DNA of 64,000 nucleotides from Psoroptes ovis (GCA_002943765.1 PQWQ01000004.1:1302001-1366000); one strand, 5' to 3'. Counted from the stretch's first letter, positions 1 through 11,766 are shown. Notes: generated by a model from the letters alone, not told the origin. A program made the numbers and translations.

Positions 1-72
1 GGTCGGAAATCATTTTCGTTTTTATTTGAAGAATTCAAAACAAAAACAAGAAATTATACCAAAAACAATCCT

Positions 73-99
73 TAATAATAATAATAATAATAATAATAA
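73..99. repeat. (AAT)n microsatellite
   Basis: Nine uninterrupted AAT units. A second tract of the same kind lies at 185-211, and AAT/ATT is the commonest microsatellite type in the window. Confidence 0.9.
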
Positions 100-256
100 C
101 GAGAGATTCAATCGAGAAAATTGAAATAAATTGAAAAAATAAAACGAAAAAAATTTCTTTTCAATTTTCTCATGTTCAATGTTCAATAATAATAATAATA
201 ATAATAATAACATTATAATAATATTGAATCAAATGAATGTTTGGTGAATGAGTGTC

Positions 257-280
257 TGTGTGTGTGTGTGTGTGTGTGTG
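257..280. repeat. (TG)12 microsatellite
   Basis: Twelve uninterrupted TG units, followed by a shorter interrupted TG tract. Confidence 0.9.
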
Positions 281-1633
281 AATGTGTGTGGTCAAAATCG
301 ATGATTGAAAATTGTTTTTTTCTATTTTTTTTTCTTTGATTCGAAGAAAAACAATTTCACACTTTTCTCGAGCTAAAAATGGTGGAGAAATTTTGGGGTG
401 GTCAAGATGGGGATGATAGGGTGTTCGTGGTGATATTGGCTGCCCGAGAATCAAATTTTTTTCCGAAGCAAAACAACTCAAAGTGCTTGGAAATCATCTC
501 GGATGAAAATAACCGAATGTATAGCCTTGGAAAACGGTGAAAACCAAAAGCAAATGAGAGCAAAGTAAAGCAAGGAAAACCCCTAAATGTACGAATGATA
601 AAGTAACACCGAGTGATGATGATCACGAATTATTATTATTATTATTTGTAGTTTTCATCCATCTAAAATACAATACAACACAATACAAAATCAATAAATA
701 ATAATAATTGATAAAATTTAATAATCGACAATGTAACACTGTGTATGTATGGGTCTGGATATTTTGATAGGTTTTGGTGGTGGTGCTGGCCATGGCCATT
801 GACCAATTTCGATGAAATTTTTTTTTTACAAAGAAATTCATTGCAGTGAAGCCAACATTGAGGGCACCTCAGACATACCTCATTTGGTTGATGTGCTGGG
901 GCATTTTTCTCGCTTGTATTTATGAATTTGTATTGACAAGTATTGAATATTTGATGAGTTTTCGATTTTGTTTTTGAGAATTTCTCTGCTCACATTTTGA
1001 CTGGCGAATTTCTCGAGTTGTAAAAGCGGAACTCGTCATTAATAAATGATTTCTGTCTGAAAAATTGATAAGTATGATTATTCATGATTTCAGACTGAAT
1101 GAAAAAAACTTTTTATTTAAAATTGAGCATCCGAAATCCCATGCGGATTGCTTTCGAAAAAAAAGGATAGTTTTAAAAGGTCTGAGAGTTTGAAAATGTA
1201 ATTTTTAATTATTATTTGTCTGATGATGATGATGATGATCTAATCGAATCAAGTCAAATGAATAAATTATGAATTATTTTGAACAATGAATTGATTGATT
1301 GATTGACTGATTCATTCAATGATTCATTCATTCATTGAATCAATGATTTATCAAGTTAACAGAGCTCAGAATTTCACATATTCTCACAATCGAATAAACA
1401 AAAGTTTCTCGGGCAGACTTGAACTTTTTTCGTCGTTGTTTTGAACTAAAAACAGATCAAATCTGTATGTATTTTTTAGTGGTATTTTTGAATTATTTAC
1501 ATTCAAAGAAAAATTTGTTAATGTTTCGTTGTCTTGTTGTTGTTGTTTCGATGTTGTTCGGCTGTTGAAATATTAACACACAAATATTTGTTTCCTTGTC
1601 ATAATGATACATAAACATTGTAAACTCATCATT

Positions 1634-1710
1634 GAGTCTGTCCGAAAAGTCGGCCATCAAATCACCAGCAAATTTCAGCTGAAAATTGGCAAAAACTTTT
1701 CGGACAAATC
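1634..1710. mobile_element. Degenerate mariner-like hairpin MITE
   Basis: Outer arms GTCCGAAAAG and CTTTTCGGAC face each other about 70 bp apart, and the inner part contains a short palindrome around TTTCAGCTGAAA. The terminal TTAGG is lost and the interior differs from the other copies. It is either an old member or a related family, and the ends are approximate. Confidence 0.5.
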
Positions 1711-2328
1711 CTGAATACAATCCAATACAACAATTTATTTATTTTTTCTTGGAAAAACAAGAAATTTTCCCTCATTTTTTCCTTTGAATCGATTTTATTT
1801 ATTTGAAAAATTTTTTTTTCTTATGCATTTTTCATCATGTTTATTTTTGAAATGCCATGGAACATTTAAAAATTTTGAATCATTGATTTCAAATTTGTTT
1901 CTAAAATTTTTCTTTGAAAAATTTTTCCATTAAAAATTTTCCATCTCCCCAAATCGATTTAAAAGTCATAGATTTTTCACGATTCATTTTCCACGAGATT
2001 TTCCACGATTTTCAATTTGTTTCAATTTCTGTTCCGATTTCTCACACTGAAAACAATAATAATAATAATAATCGATTGATGTTTTATTGATTTGTAAATT
2101 CATTTTTGTTCCTCAATTTTTTCCCTACTATTTTTCATTTTTTTTCTGAATCATTTAAAGCAAATCTATGAATATTTTAAATGCATTATTCATTCATATA
2201 CATACAACTTGAACACATTGATATTCAAAACTAAATATTGAATCAAAAGGGTTGAATTTTCCGCTTGTTTGTTTGTTTGTGGTTTCATGGAATAGAAGAC
2301 TAGTAATGAATAATTAATTAAATAAATA

Positions 2329-2411
2329 TTAGGTTGTCCCATAAGTTCTTGCTGTTTTTCAAATGAAAAAAAAAATTTAAAAAACCGCGAGAACTTATTA
2401 AGACAACCCAA
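2329..2411 (+). mobile_element. Mariner-like hairpin MITE, subfamily B
   Basis: It runs from TTAGGTTGTCCCATAAGTTC to a near-complementary end in ACAACCCAA, flanked by TA on both sides, 83 bp in all. The A-rich loop CAAATGAAAAAAAAAATTT separates two arms of about 30 bp. Several mismatches in the right arm suggest an older copy. Confidence 0.85.
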
Positions 2412-3044
2412 TAAATAAATTCATTTAAAATTATTTGTGAATTTGTTTAATTCATTTAAATTTGAATTAATTCTTTTTAATCCATGAATTTCAAGCCGAA
2501 AATTTGATTGACATGAATTGAAAACTTGCAAAAAAAAGCAGCAGTGACTCTTATTTGAGGCTAATTTAGCTTCGAATTCTTTGAAATTTTCAAAAAAAAA
2601 TACTAAAATAATTGTTTAAGCATTTTATTTTCTTGAATGTTGCCGAATATTCGAATAATCATTGAATTATATGAATGAATGAGAATCCATCATCATCATC
2701 ATCATAATTTCTTGTTTATCTTGTTTTGTATGTCTCCTAATAATAATAATAATAATAATATTGAATAAATCACTCACTAAAATACATTAAACATTGCTTG
2801 AATTGATAGATATTTTTTTGATTTTTGGATGTGAAAATATACATTTTTATAAATCTTATTATTATTATTATTGTTTCCATTATTATTTAATTCAACAACA
2901 ACAATACCAGCAATCAAGCCGAAAAACAGTGAAAAACATTCACAGAAAAACAACTCAGACAAATAACAACAATAATAATGATAATAATAATGTCTGTATA
3001 TTATTGTTAATAATGATTATCCATTACGATTTATAATAATAATA

Positions 3045-3127
3045 TTAGGTTGTTCGAAATGTTTTTGCCGATTATATCGTAGAAAAAAATAATTGAAAAA
3101 TTGGCAAAAACTTTTCGGACAATCTAA
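3045..3127 (+). mobile_element. Mariner-like hairpin MITE, subfamily A
   Basis: It starts TTAGGTTGTTCGAAATGTTT, ends GGACAATCTAA and is flanked by TA on both sides (83 bp). The loop contains the family core ATATCGTAGAAAA. Confidence 0.88.
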
Positions 3128-4812
3128 TAATAATAATGATTTCAAATGAATATCTTCCATTCTCTTCTCTTCTATTCAATTCTCACATATTAATACTGGA
3201 TAAATTTATGTTTCATTTTGTTTTTTTGTTTTTGTTTTTGTTTTTCATTTCTGAATGTATTAATGTAATATGTGAATGTTTAGCCCATTAGCTTGTGTAT
3301 GCATTCACACAAACAAAAATGAACAAACAAATGAACCATTTTCAAGCTTTTTTATTGAATTCTTTTGTTTTGTTCAATTGAATAAAAATCCAAAGCCAAC
3401 AACGGACAAAATTCTTGCCCAAAATAAAACATCAATCACACACATTATAAACACATTATATTCGCTGTCTTGTTATTGCTATTATTTGTTTCAATTATTA
3501 TCATTATTATTACAAATCTTTGACAAATCAAAGAGATAATGAGCCAAAGAAATAAATAGAGAGAGAGGCAGAAATTCAATTTCAGACTTACAAAACAAAG
3601 CAAAACAAAACGAAAAATTCATAATGAAAATGTCAAACATTTTTCAAATTGAAATTGAAATTGAATTCAAATTAAAAAATGAAATAGAAAATATGTCCGA
3701 ATTACATTTCAAATTCGAATCTTCTTGAATGAATTCAATGAATAAAGATTCAATGGAATTGTTGAATTCGGGGACATTTTGCTGTTTGCTATTTGGTATT
3801 TGATTTTGCTCTAGTATTCTGGTATTTTGGTGTTTCATTCATTTCATTCTGATACAACAATATCGCTCGTTGGTCTGGCTATTTGTACAATTTGTCCATT
3901 CTTAAGTACACAAAAATTGATTAATCATTTTGTGTACATGTCGAATATCGAATATTGAACAACAACAATGAACCATCATCGTTGACCATTATCACCATTA
4001 TCAGCGTTGTTTTGAAATAATAATTATAATAATAGAACATCGCTGCTGTCTCTCTCATTTCGGGTATAATTAATTCAATAATTATATAATTAATTGTTTT
4101 TAACTATTGTTTTTGGGAAATGAATGAATGATTAATATTGAAAGATTGTAATATTAAATTATATAAATTCATGTTTATCCATGTTATCTATGTATGTCAT
4201 TTTTTTTTGTTTGGTGTAAATCTTTGATTCATTTCTTTGTTATCAAAGATTCTTATTCTTCGATTTTTCTTCTTCTGATTTTCTTATTGATTTCTTGCAT
4301 TCTAGAAATTCGTATTTGTTTTCAATTATTCATGTTTTCAATTATTTGAATTTTGTTTCAATTCATTGGTCTGTTCTTTGTGTTTTTCTGTTCTCGATTC
4401 AATTTTTCAATTTTCCCATTTTTTCCGTTTTTCATTCATTCATTCATCGATTGTTCACATTGTTTTTCGCCACATGATTTTCAATTAGTATCAATATAAT
4501 ATAATTTATATTTTTTTTCCCATTCATTTCAAATAATAATCAAAATCAATAATTGTATTGTTTGGTTTGTTTAGCTGTGTATCTGATATCTATAGTTTCA
4601 TTACTTGAAATCATCCTTGAAATATTGATGATCAACTAGGGATTAATTAGTTTTTTTTCGCTTTCATTTGCCATACAAACAATCAATAAATTGAAATTGT
4701 CTGAATGAAGAAACGAAGAAAATATCGATTGTTTCAGTTAGCACATTCGTATAGATATTCAATAATTGAATATATAAGCCAAATGATTCAAAATATATAT
4801 GAAATTGAATTC

Positions 4813-4818
4813 AATAGC
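4813..4818. other. Target-site duplication of BEL element, left
   Basis: AATAGC directly before the 5' LTR, matched by AATAGC at 10898-10903 directly after the 3' LTR. Confidence 0.9.
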
Positions 4819-5241
4819 TGACATAAAACGTAAAAGAAGAATATCCTCAGAATTTCGTTGTATTACTTTGATAAAAAATTTGATAATCTTTTCTTATTTT
4901 TTTTATGGATTTTGATAAGATATGATAACATTTATTTTTTTTTAGCTTCTTATCACACACACACATATCGATAACACAACACAGAACACACATTTGACAC
5001 ACACAAACACTCACGTACACACATAAAACACAAACATATAAATACACCATTCTCTGTGACCAAAAAGGGATATATGTTGTTTTTCGAAAAGGTTACGGAG
5101 AACTTCATTTTAAAATAAATTTTTTCCCTTTCTTCAACGTTTTTATAAATTTGTGTACTTTCTTGATATCTTTCGCATTTCATCGCATAATTTATCGTAT
5201 CCAACGTCGCGATAGGTATCATAGAAATTCATCGCAGCACA
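4819..5241 (+). repeat. 5' LTR of BEL/Pao element
   Basis: 423 bp with TG...CA ends. Inside it are a CA-rich tract around 4953-5030, a TATAAATA box at 5037-5044 (likely U3/R promoter) and an AATAAA signal at 5114-5119, which together place U3, R and U5 in that order. The 89-residue minus-strand frame here (4953-5222) also appears in the other LTR and is only the reverse reading of CA-rich LTR sequence. Confidence 0.95.
5037..5044 (+). promoter_or_regulatory. LTR TATA box (predicted)
   Basis: TATAAATA lies 70 bp before the AATAAA signal inside the LTR, the spacing expected of an LTR promoter. The same box is at 10693-10700 in the 3' LTR. Confidence 0.5.
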
Positions 5242-5419
5242 AATTTTCAGTTTTATTTTAAAATATTAGTTTTTCGTAACATCCAACGTATATTTTTTTG
5301 TCATCGTAAAGTAATTAAAATTGTGTAGTTCATATAGTTCAACGTTAAAGCATTAAAAATCAAAAGTTTCAACGTCCATCGTATAAGTATTCACCAACGA
5401 GAATTAATCATACCGAAAA

Positions 5420-8400
5420 ATGGCATCGAATATCACAGTAATGCGAAGAAAAATAACGAAAACATACAACAAATGGTTAGAGGGTAATTTCAGCGATACT
5501 GATGAAGCTTTAAACATAAAAAACGAATATGAAGATTTATTAATGAGAGATAACGAAGAATTTAATGAAGAAGACAAATGGTTCCAAAACATTCAATTGG
5601 TAAGTCAACATCTCCAGTTAAACAATGACATAGAGCAAATTATGAATAAATTAAAAAAAGAAGATAACGGCAAAGAAGTAAAGATGAATATCAAGAAATT
5701 GCGGCTAAAGTTCGAGCTATTGCAAGAAATTAGCCAAAATAAATTTAATTTGAAGAATAAATGTAGAGATTTGCATATTGAAATAGAATGTTTATTGGAA
5801 GATATAAATTATATTAATTCATCAACGCCATCGAATAGTAGTAATATATCTAATAACAACGAAATTAACAATGCGAATAGTATCAATAACACCATCAATA
5901 ATAGTGATAATTTTGTGATATCGAATTTAACTAGTGCAAATCAAGAATACAACGTGTCACCAAATTCAATACCGAATCTAATTAATTTAAGTGATAATTC
6001 CTCAAATTCAGTTCCTATGACAAACAATTTAAACAGTGTTAACCAACAACCAAACATCATGATAACGTGTCCAACGACAAATTCAACAAACGATAGTGAG
6101 AATTTAATTAACAATCGACATTTAAATGGCAATGTGAATCACAATAATAACATGAATAATCCGACAAATGTGCAACAATTAAATAACAATATTAACGATA
6201 CAACGAACATAGTAAATCCAAATTTATTTAACAATACAACAATTACCAACGTGCCAATGAAGAAGGAAGAACTGAGACCATTCAGCGGCAACATTATGGA
6301 CTATCGTGACTTTAAAATTAATGCATATCGACTGATAATTAATAATAGAATGATCCCAGACCCCATTGACAAATTGAGAAGACTAAAAGATGCTTTACCA
6401 TCAAACATTAGACATCATCTGTCGCATCTAAATACGGGTACTAACGATTTATATAAGGCTTTGGAAATCCTCGATAAGACATGTGGCTCACCCACAGCAA
6501 TCTCAAATCACTTATTGAATTCATTGCATAAAATACCGACATTACAGATGGAAACGCCATTCAAAGTGCTATTAGAATACCAGAATTGGATAGCACAGGT
6601 GACATCGCTAATCCACGATGCACCAAGTGAAGAATCCCTGTTGATCACTGAATTAAAAAGAAAAGTATCTCCATCGGTTCGACGATTCGGATTTCATAAC
6701 CAAACGATCACATCCACAACATTTCAACAGTATATTGAAGGAGTAATTAATAGCGAGTATGAAAACACGCCCGTGCAACCAATGAATAAACATCAACCAA
6801 AGTACACGGCAGCTATTAGTATTAAAAAGTGCAAATTGTGTGATAGTAACCACCCGACCATCGAATGCGCCGAAAAAACATCAGGTCAAGAGTTGCTCAA
6901 ATTAATAAAAGAAAAAAGATTATGTAGTCGATGTTTGAACACTGGTCATTTTAGCAACGACTGCAGGACCAAAAATTCTGTATGTCAAAAATGTGAACGT
7001 CGTCACCCTACCGATTATCATAATATTGCAGAAAAGTTGTATCTAGCTAAGTCACAAACTGCCCCGAAGCAAGTAGCATCTATGACTAGTGAAGACAGTA
7101 TAGTATCAACGGAAATGGACGATATAGAAAATCCGGTCGTAGTTCAATTGAACGATTCTCAAGCTATCAATCAAAGACCTATATTCAAAGGAATGTGTAA
7201 CAACAAAAAATGTGAAATACTATTCGACACTGGCTCCAACATCACTTTGATTAATGAGAAATTAGTTTCGCCCAATAACACCGTAATACCATCGGAAACT
7301 AACATTTTTACACCGCTACATAATGATTCATCATCAAGTAAAAAACAAACGGCTTTAGTCATCAAAAGACGTGGTTACGAAAACGTCTTCATCAAAGGTG
7401 CCCAAATAACACCGATGTCAACAAATCAAATTATTATTGGCACTGACAACGCATCACAGCTATTAGAAGATCAGCCAGAAATATTTGTCATCGAAACCGT
7501 TTTAGGAAAGCTGCAATTCCACGTGAAAAATAATGTTGATAGTACGAAATTGTTATGTGCCTTAACATCTAACGAACAATTCGACGATGATAACGACGTA
7601 GCAATGCCGGTCAGAAGATTAGCAAATGGGACATATTCCACAAAATTACCGTTTCTCTCAAATCTACGACCTAGAGACAACTATTCTGCAGCAGTTAGAG
7701 CTCTAGACAAATTACAACAACGTCTAATGAGAGAAAAAATATTCGACCAGTACGAAGATCAAATAATGGCGTATGAACAAGAAGGATTTGCAGAAAGAAC
7801 GACATCGATTACTGGATTTTTCATGCCACACAACGGTGTCATAAGAGATTCCGCATCGACACCATTACGAGTGGTATTCAACGCATCATTTGGCTGCAAA
7901 TCGCTTAATGATTATTTGTGGAAAGGCGTCGCCACCGGCTTAGATGTCATGGAAAGAATCAACAAATTTAGAAATGGTCAATATGCTGTTATCGGAGACA
8001 TCTCCAAAGCATTTCTCCAAATTAATGTTGATGAAGAACATCGAAAATATCTCAAGTTCCTATGGCGAACCCGTGATGAAAAGATAATCATATTCCAGAT
8101 GAAAGTCCTACCGTTTGGTTTGGTATCATCGCCAGCTATATTAACACAAACAATTAGAGACATCATCACGAGAGAAGGACTGAACATTAATGAAAGTATA
8201 TACATGGACGATGTACTGATCGCGGATGATTCAAAGGAAAAACTCCTTTCAATAATGAAAACGACGAAGTCCAGCTTTGAAAAAGCAGGCTTTAAATTAC
8301 ACAAGATTTTGTCCAACAATGATAAAATTAATGAGTACTTCGCTGCTACAATCAAATCTACTAAAGTCCTGGGATTGTGGTGGAACCCAGTAGACGATAT

Positions 8401-10477
8401 CATGAGCTTGAATATACCTACGAATTACTCAACGCCGACCACTAAGAAACAATTATTATCCTTCATCGGTCAATTCTACGATCCCTTGGGTTTATTAGAT
8501 CCTTGGAAATTGAACCTACGATTCATATTTAGAAAAATATTGAAAAACGATTGGGAAGACCCTTTATCAACTGAAATTATCGATGAAATAAATGCTCAAA
8601 TAAGCGACGTATCTCTGATCAAAGAATGGAAGTGGTCTCGTACATTGCCAACTACTGATATTTCCCTCATAGGTTTCTCAGACGCTTCTCAAGTAGCTTA
8701 TGGATATATTGTATTCACCAAACAAAATGATAAAATGTATTATCTCTTAGGAAAATCAAAGTTAGCGCCGAACATCAACCTAACTATTGTACAACTGGAG
8801 TTGATGGCACTATTAGAATTAGCACAAATGATTGAAAAATTAGTGAAAATCTATACGAACATCCCAGTAACGATATGCTCAGATTCCGAAATCAATCTAC
8901 AACGTTTAAGATCATCACCGAACAAATTCGACCGTAATGTATCAACCAAAATGTTGAAGTTATTGAGAATATTAAATAATATTTCAGCTAATGTAAAACA
9001 TATTGAAGGCAAACAAAATCCTGCGGACATGTATTCTAGATTAACAACGTTAAAAGAATTGGATAAAAAACTTCCTATCGTGATAAATGTACCACCGATA
9101 TTAAATGAGAATTACAATTACGAAATATTTGAAGTAGCTTCATTAACGATCAACAATAAACCGTTGTCAAATATCGATATCAACGAATTGAATCAATGTA
9201 CCTCTACTTATGAAATGATTGATCTTTTGAAATCAAAAGATCCTGAAATAACCACAGTCAATGATTTATGGAAAAAATTGTATGAAGTAGTACAAAACGA
9301 GTATTATAACGACAGCGATCCAAATTTAGTACTAATCAACGATATCTATCATCTAGTAACGCGGAATAAAGACTATCATCCGATTTGGATTCCCAAGAAA
9401 TCTACGCTAGCCTACATCATCGTAAAAGAAGAACATATCGCGAGAGCACATAGTGGAGTCTATGACTTAATCGCAACCGTCCGTGAAAAATATTACATTC
9501 CCGGCTTAACCAAAGTGGCAAGGCGTATTGTCAGCCAATGTGAAGAATGCCAAATAGCCAGAAAGAAACCCATTAAACAACCCTATGGTGATCTTCCCAC
9601 TTGTCGCACGGTATTCAACGTGTATGAAGCAGTGGCCGTCGACATGTTTGGTCCATACAAATTAATGAATGGTACAGCTTATTGGGGACTCGCTCTCACC
9701 TGTTTATCATCCCGTATGGTTAAGTTAGTTCCGGTCACTTCGTTGTCAGCCGAGATTACTATGATCGAATTACATAATTTATTCTGTAGCACTGGAATAC
9801 CAGCCATAATTTATTCGGACAATGGAACTAATTTCGTTAAAGTTCACAGAACACTACAAGAAAATTACAAGCAGCTTCATCAAAAGTTCAAAAAAGACTA
9901 TAGCAAAATATTGTGGAGATTCTCGCCACCCGGGGCTCCGTGGTTTAATGGATCAATCGAACGACTTATTCATATCATTAAAAGATGCTTGTTAGCGTAT
10001 AATAAGTCCTTCAAGAGCATGTCGGAAGTAAAAATAGCATTCGCTACAGCCGAGGCGATCGTAAACAGCCGACCCCTATTGAAAGAAGAAGATCGATGGA
10101 TCAGTCCGTTCGAGTTGGTATTCGGACGCACGCTAGATCATCGTAATCGATTATCTCACGACTTTGAAATATCGACTCCCCGAAGATTACGAAATCAACT
10201 CAGATCGACCAGAGAGAGGTTTGTACGTTTGTGGAAATCGCAGTATCTGTGGTACTTATCAAAATCGAATCCCGTAAAAGCGACGGAACTAAAAATTGGT
10301 CAAGAGGTAATGCTGCCAACACCAATGAAGCATCGACAAGAATGGCCTATCGGTAAAATCATCAAAGTACATCCAGGTAAAGACAATATTATCCGAGTAG
10401 TAACGGTAGAGATAGATGGTCGAGAATACATCAAGCCAGTCAACGGATTAGTGAATCTATCGCGGGGGGAGAATTGA
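5420..10477 (+). CDS. BEL/Pao Gag-Pol polyprotein
   Basis: One 1685-residue polyprotein supplies all the element's functions. The Gag half has a charged N-terminus, an Asn/Ser-rich linker (about 135-280) and a capsid-like DUF1759-type region (about 285-450). Zinc knuckles follow, with CxxC at 471-474 and a CCHC at C502/C505/H510/C515. The aspartic protease has DTGS at 603-606. The reverse transcriptase has YMDD at 928-931. RNase H acidic residues are D1088, E1127 and D1155. The integrase has an H2C2 finger (about 1339-1377) and D1408, D1467 and E1514, followed by a C-terminal DUF5641-like domain. No frameshift or stop is seen. The start chosen is ATG 5420, the first in frame after the LTR. 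The TGA stop at 10475-10477 is the first three bases of the 3' LTR. The interior is less homopolymeric than the host genes. Confidence 0.97.
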   Translation: MASNITVMRRKITKTYNKWLEGNFSDTDEALNIKNEYEDLLMRDNEEFNEEDKWFQNIQLVSQHLQLNNDIEQIMNKLKKEDNGKEVKMNIKKLRLKFELLQEISQNKFNLKNKCRDLHIEIECLLEDINYINSSTPSNSSNISNNNEINNANSINNTINNSDNFVISNLTSANQEYNVSPNSIPNLINLSDNSSNSVPMTNNLNSVNQQPNIMITCPTTNSTNDSENLINNRHLNGNVNHNNNMNNPTNVQQLNNNINDTTNIVNPNLFNNTTITNVPMKKEELRPFSGNIMDYRDFKINAYRLIINNRMIPDPIDKLRRLKDALPSNIRHHLSHLNTGTNDLYKALEILDKTCGSPTAISNHLLNSLHKIPTLQMETPFKVLLEYQNWIAQVTSLIHDAPSEESLLITELKRKVSPSVRRFGFHNQTITSTTFQQYIEGVINSEYENTPVQPMNKHQPKYTAAISIKKCKLCDSNHPTIECAEKTSGQELLKLIKEKRLCSRCLNTGHFSNDCRTKNSVCQKCERRHPTDYHNIAEKLYLAKSQTAPKQVASMTSEDSIVSTEMDDIENPVVVQLNDSQAINQRPIFKGMCNNKKCEILFDTGSNITLINEKLVSPNNTVIPSETNIFTPLHNDSSSSKKQTALVIKRRGYENVFIKGAQITPMSTNQIIIGTDNASQLLEDQPEIFVIETVLGKLQFHVKNNVDSTKLLCALTSNEQFDDDNDVAMPVRRLANGTYSTKLPFLSNLRPRDNYSAAVRALDKLQQRLMREKIFDQYEDQIMAYEQEGFAERTTSITGFFMPHNGVIRDSASTPLRVVFNASFGCKSLNDYLWKGVATGLDVMERINKFRNGQYAVIGDISKAFLQINVDEEHRKYLKFLWRTRDEKIIIFQMKVLPFGLVSSPAILTQTIRDIITREGLNINESIYMDDVLIADDSKEKLLSIMKTTKSSFEKAGFKLHKILSNNDKINEYFAATIKSTKVLGLWWNPVDDIMSLNIPTNYSTPTTKKQLLSFIGQFYDPLGLLDPWKLNLRFIFRKILKNDWEDPLSTEIIDEINAQISDVSLIKEWKWSRTLPTTDISLIGFSDASQVAYGYIVFTKQNDKMYYLLGKSKLAPNINLTIVQLELMALLELAQMIEKLVKIYTNIPVTICSDSEINLQRLRSSPNKFDRNVSTKMLKLLRILNNISANVKHIEGKQNPADMYSRLTTLKELDKKLPIVINVPPILNENYNYEIFEVASLTINNKPLSNIDINELNQCTSTYEMIDLLKSKDPEITTVNDLWKKLYEVVQNEYYNDSDPNLVLINDIYHLVTRNKDYHPIWIPKKSTLAYIIVKEEHIARAHSGVYDLIATVREKYYIPGLTKVARRIVSQCEECQIARKKPIKQPYGDLPTCRTVFNVYEAVAVDMFGPYKLMNGTAYWGLALTCLSSRMVKLVPVTSLSAEITMIELHNLFCSTGIPAIIYSDNGTNFVKVHRTLQENYKQLHQKFKKDYSKILWRFSPPGAPWFNGSIERLIHIIKRCLLAYNKSFKSMSEVKIAFATAEAIVNSRPLLKEEDRWISPFELVFGRTLDHRNRLSHDFEISTPRRLRNQLRSTRERFVRLWKSQYLWYLSKSNPVKATELKIGQEVMLPTPMKHRQEWPIGKIIKVHPGKDNIIRVVTVEIDGREYIKPVNGLVNLSRGEN
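10464..10474 (+). promoter_or_regulatory. Polypurine tract of BEL element
   Basis: GGGGGGAGAA lies immediately 5' of the 3' LTR, where plus-strand DNA synthesis is primed in LTR elements. It also encodes the last residues of the polyprotein (RGEN), so the tract is constrained twice. Confidence 0.75.
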
Positions 10478-10897
10478 CATGAAACGTAAAAGAAGAATAT
10501 CCCCAGAATTTCGTTGTATTACTTTGATAAAAAATTTGATAATCTTTTCTTATTTTTTTTATGGATTTTGATAAGATATGATAACATTTATTTTTTTTTA
10601 GCTTCTTATCACACACACACATATCGATAACACAACACAGAACACACATTTGACACACACAAACACTCACGTACACACATAAAACACAAACATATAAATA
10701 CACCATTCTCTGTGACCAAAAAGGGATATATGTTGTTTTTCGAAAAGGTTACGGAGAACTTCATTTTAAAATAAATTTTTTCCCTTTCTTCAACGTTTTT
10801 ATAAATTTGTGTACTTTCTTGATATCTTTCGCATTTCATCGCATAATTTATCGTATCCAACGTCGCGATAGGTATCATAGAAATTCATCGCAGCACA
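10475..10897 (+). repeat. 3' LTR of BEL/Pao element
   Basis: Same length as the 5' LTR and almost identical to it. It carries the TATA-like box at 10693-10700 and AATAAA at 10770-10775, the latter expected to serve as the element's polyadenylation signal. It is followed by the AATAGC target duplication. Confidence 0.95.
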
Positions 10898-11766
10898 AAT
10901 AGCCATGAAGGTTTTTTTTCTTGATTTGACGGATATTTGTAATATTTAATTTCAAGCCGCTAGACGATAAATTAATCAATTTTTCATTACATTTAATAAA
11001 TGAAAGCTTAGAAGGGTTAAATTACAGAATTGGCAAAGTGTTTTTGATCAAGCGATTCATTTGAATAACTCCAGCAAATGTAAATAAATCAATCAACTTT
11101 GTTGATGATGGGGTTGATGGCTGGTAATAACGGATCGACATGGGTTAGAAATGGGTTAAAAGGGTTACGAAAAACCAAACTAATTGAATTATAATTTTGA
11201 TCATTATTCGAATCGACATCATTTCGATCATGTTGTGTAGCATGATATTTGATGATAATATCAATGAACATCTTCGATTATTTCTCGAAAAAAATTCTCT
11301 AATCTTTGAAAATTTCGTAACCCAAAAAAAAACCTAACTTAACCAAACGTTTTACTCTGAAAAATCTCTTGGATTCTCTCTCTGTTCTATTGTTATTCTT
11401 TTCTGTTATTTATTTATTTGTTTGTTTGTGTTCAACATTTGATTTATTATCTAAATCATCATCATCATCATTGCCATTATTATTAGTATTATTATTATTC
11501 AAAATCAATATCAATATGAATGGATGATAATAATGAGACACACATAAATTACCATGCACATACACACACACACATTCATGATAAATATATGTTCTTCGTC
11601 GTAATTTCATTCACACTTTACTTGTCAATGTTTTTTCGTAGAAATATTTCCATATAATCTGATGATACACAATGATTTCCAACTCTAGACATTCAGCCAT
11701 TGTTTTTTTGTTGGTTCGCTCATACATCATAATTATCTTTATCATTTTTATTGATTATTTGATATA

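Larger units (their letters stand above)
1..4812. other. Gene-free stretch with microsatellites and MITEs
   Basis: I see no convincing coding region: the open frames are short, low in complexity and mostly translate AAT, CA or poly-T runs. It holds (AAT)n at 73-99 and 185-211, (TG)12 at 257-280, (TAA)n at 2739-2760 and three hairpin MITEs, listed separately. A region of imperfect inverted GATT/AATC repeats lies around 1280-1345. It could be intergenic or part of a long intron of a gene outside the window. Confidence 0.6.
4819..10897 (+). mobile_element. Complete BEL/Pao LTR retrotransposon
   Basis: Two 423-bp LTRs (4819-5241 and 10475-10897) begin TGACAT, end GCAGCACA and differ at about two positions (A/G near the sixth base and T/C about 30 bases in). 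The host sequence AATAGC occurs immediately outside both ends (4813-4818 and 10898-10903), a clean 6-bp target duplication. One intact polyprotein in gag-protease-RT-RNaseH-integrase order fills the interior, which is the BEL/Pao gene order. A purine-rich tract (GGGGGGAGAA, 10464-10473) abuts the 3' LTR. I do not find a textbook TGG-starting primer-binding site directly after the 5' LTR. No env-like frame is present. The near-identical LTRs and open frame imply a recent, possibly still active, insertion. Confidence 0.97.

Noticed and set aside
2689..2706. Regular ATC repeats considered as a CRISPR-like array
   Set aside because: These are trinucleotide microsatellites without spacers; nothing in the window has repeat-spacer structure.
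4953..5222. 89-residue minus-strand frame, repeated at 10609-10878
   Set aside because: It is the reverse reading of the CA-rich LTR, identical in both LTRs. No start context or homology supports a gene.
7978..8403. 141-residue minus-strand frame inside the BEL RT region
   Set aside because: It is a shadow of the polyprotein, which has all RT motifs on the plus strand.
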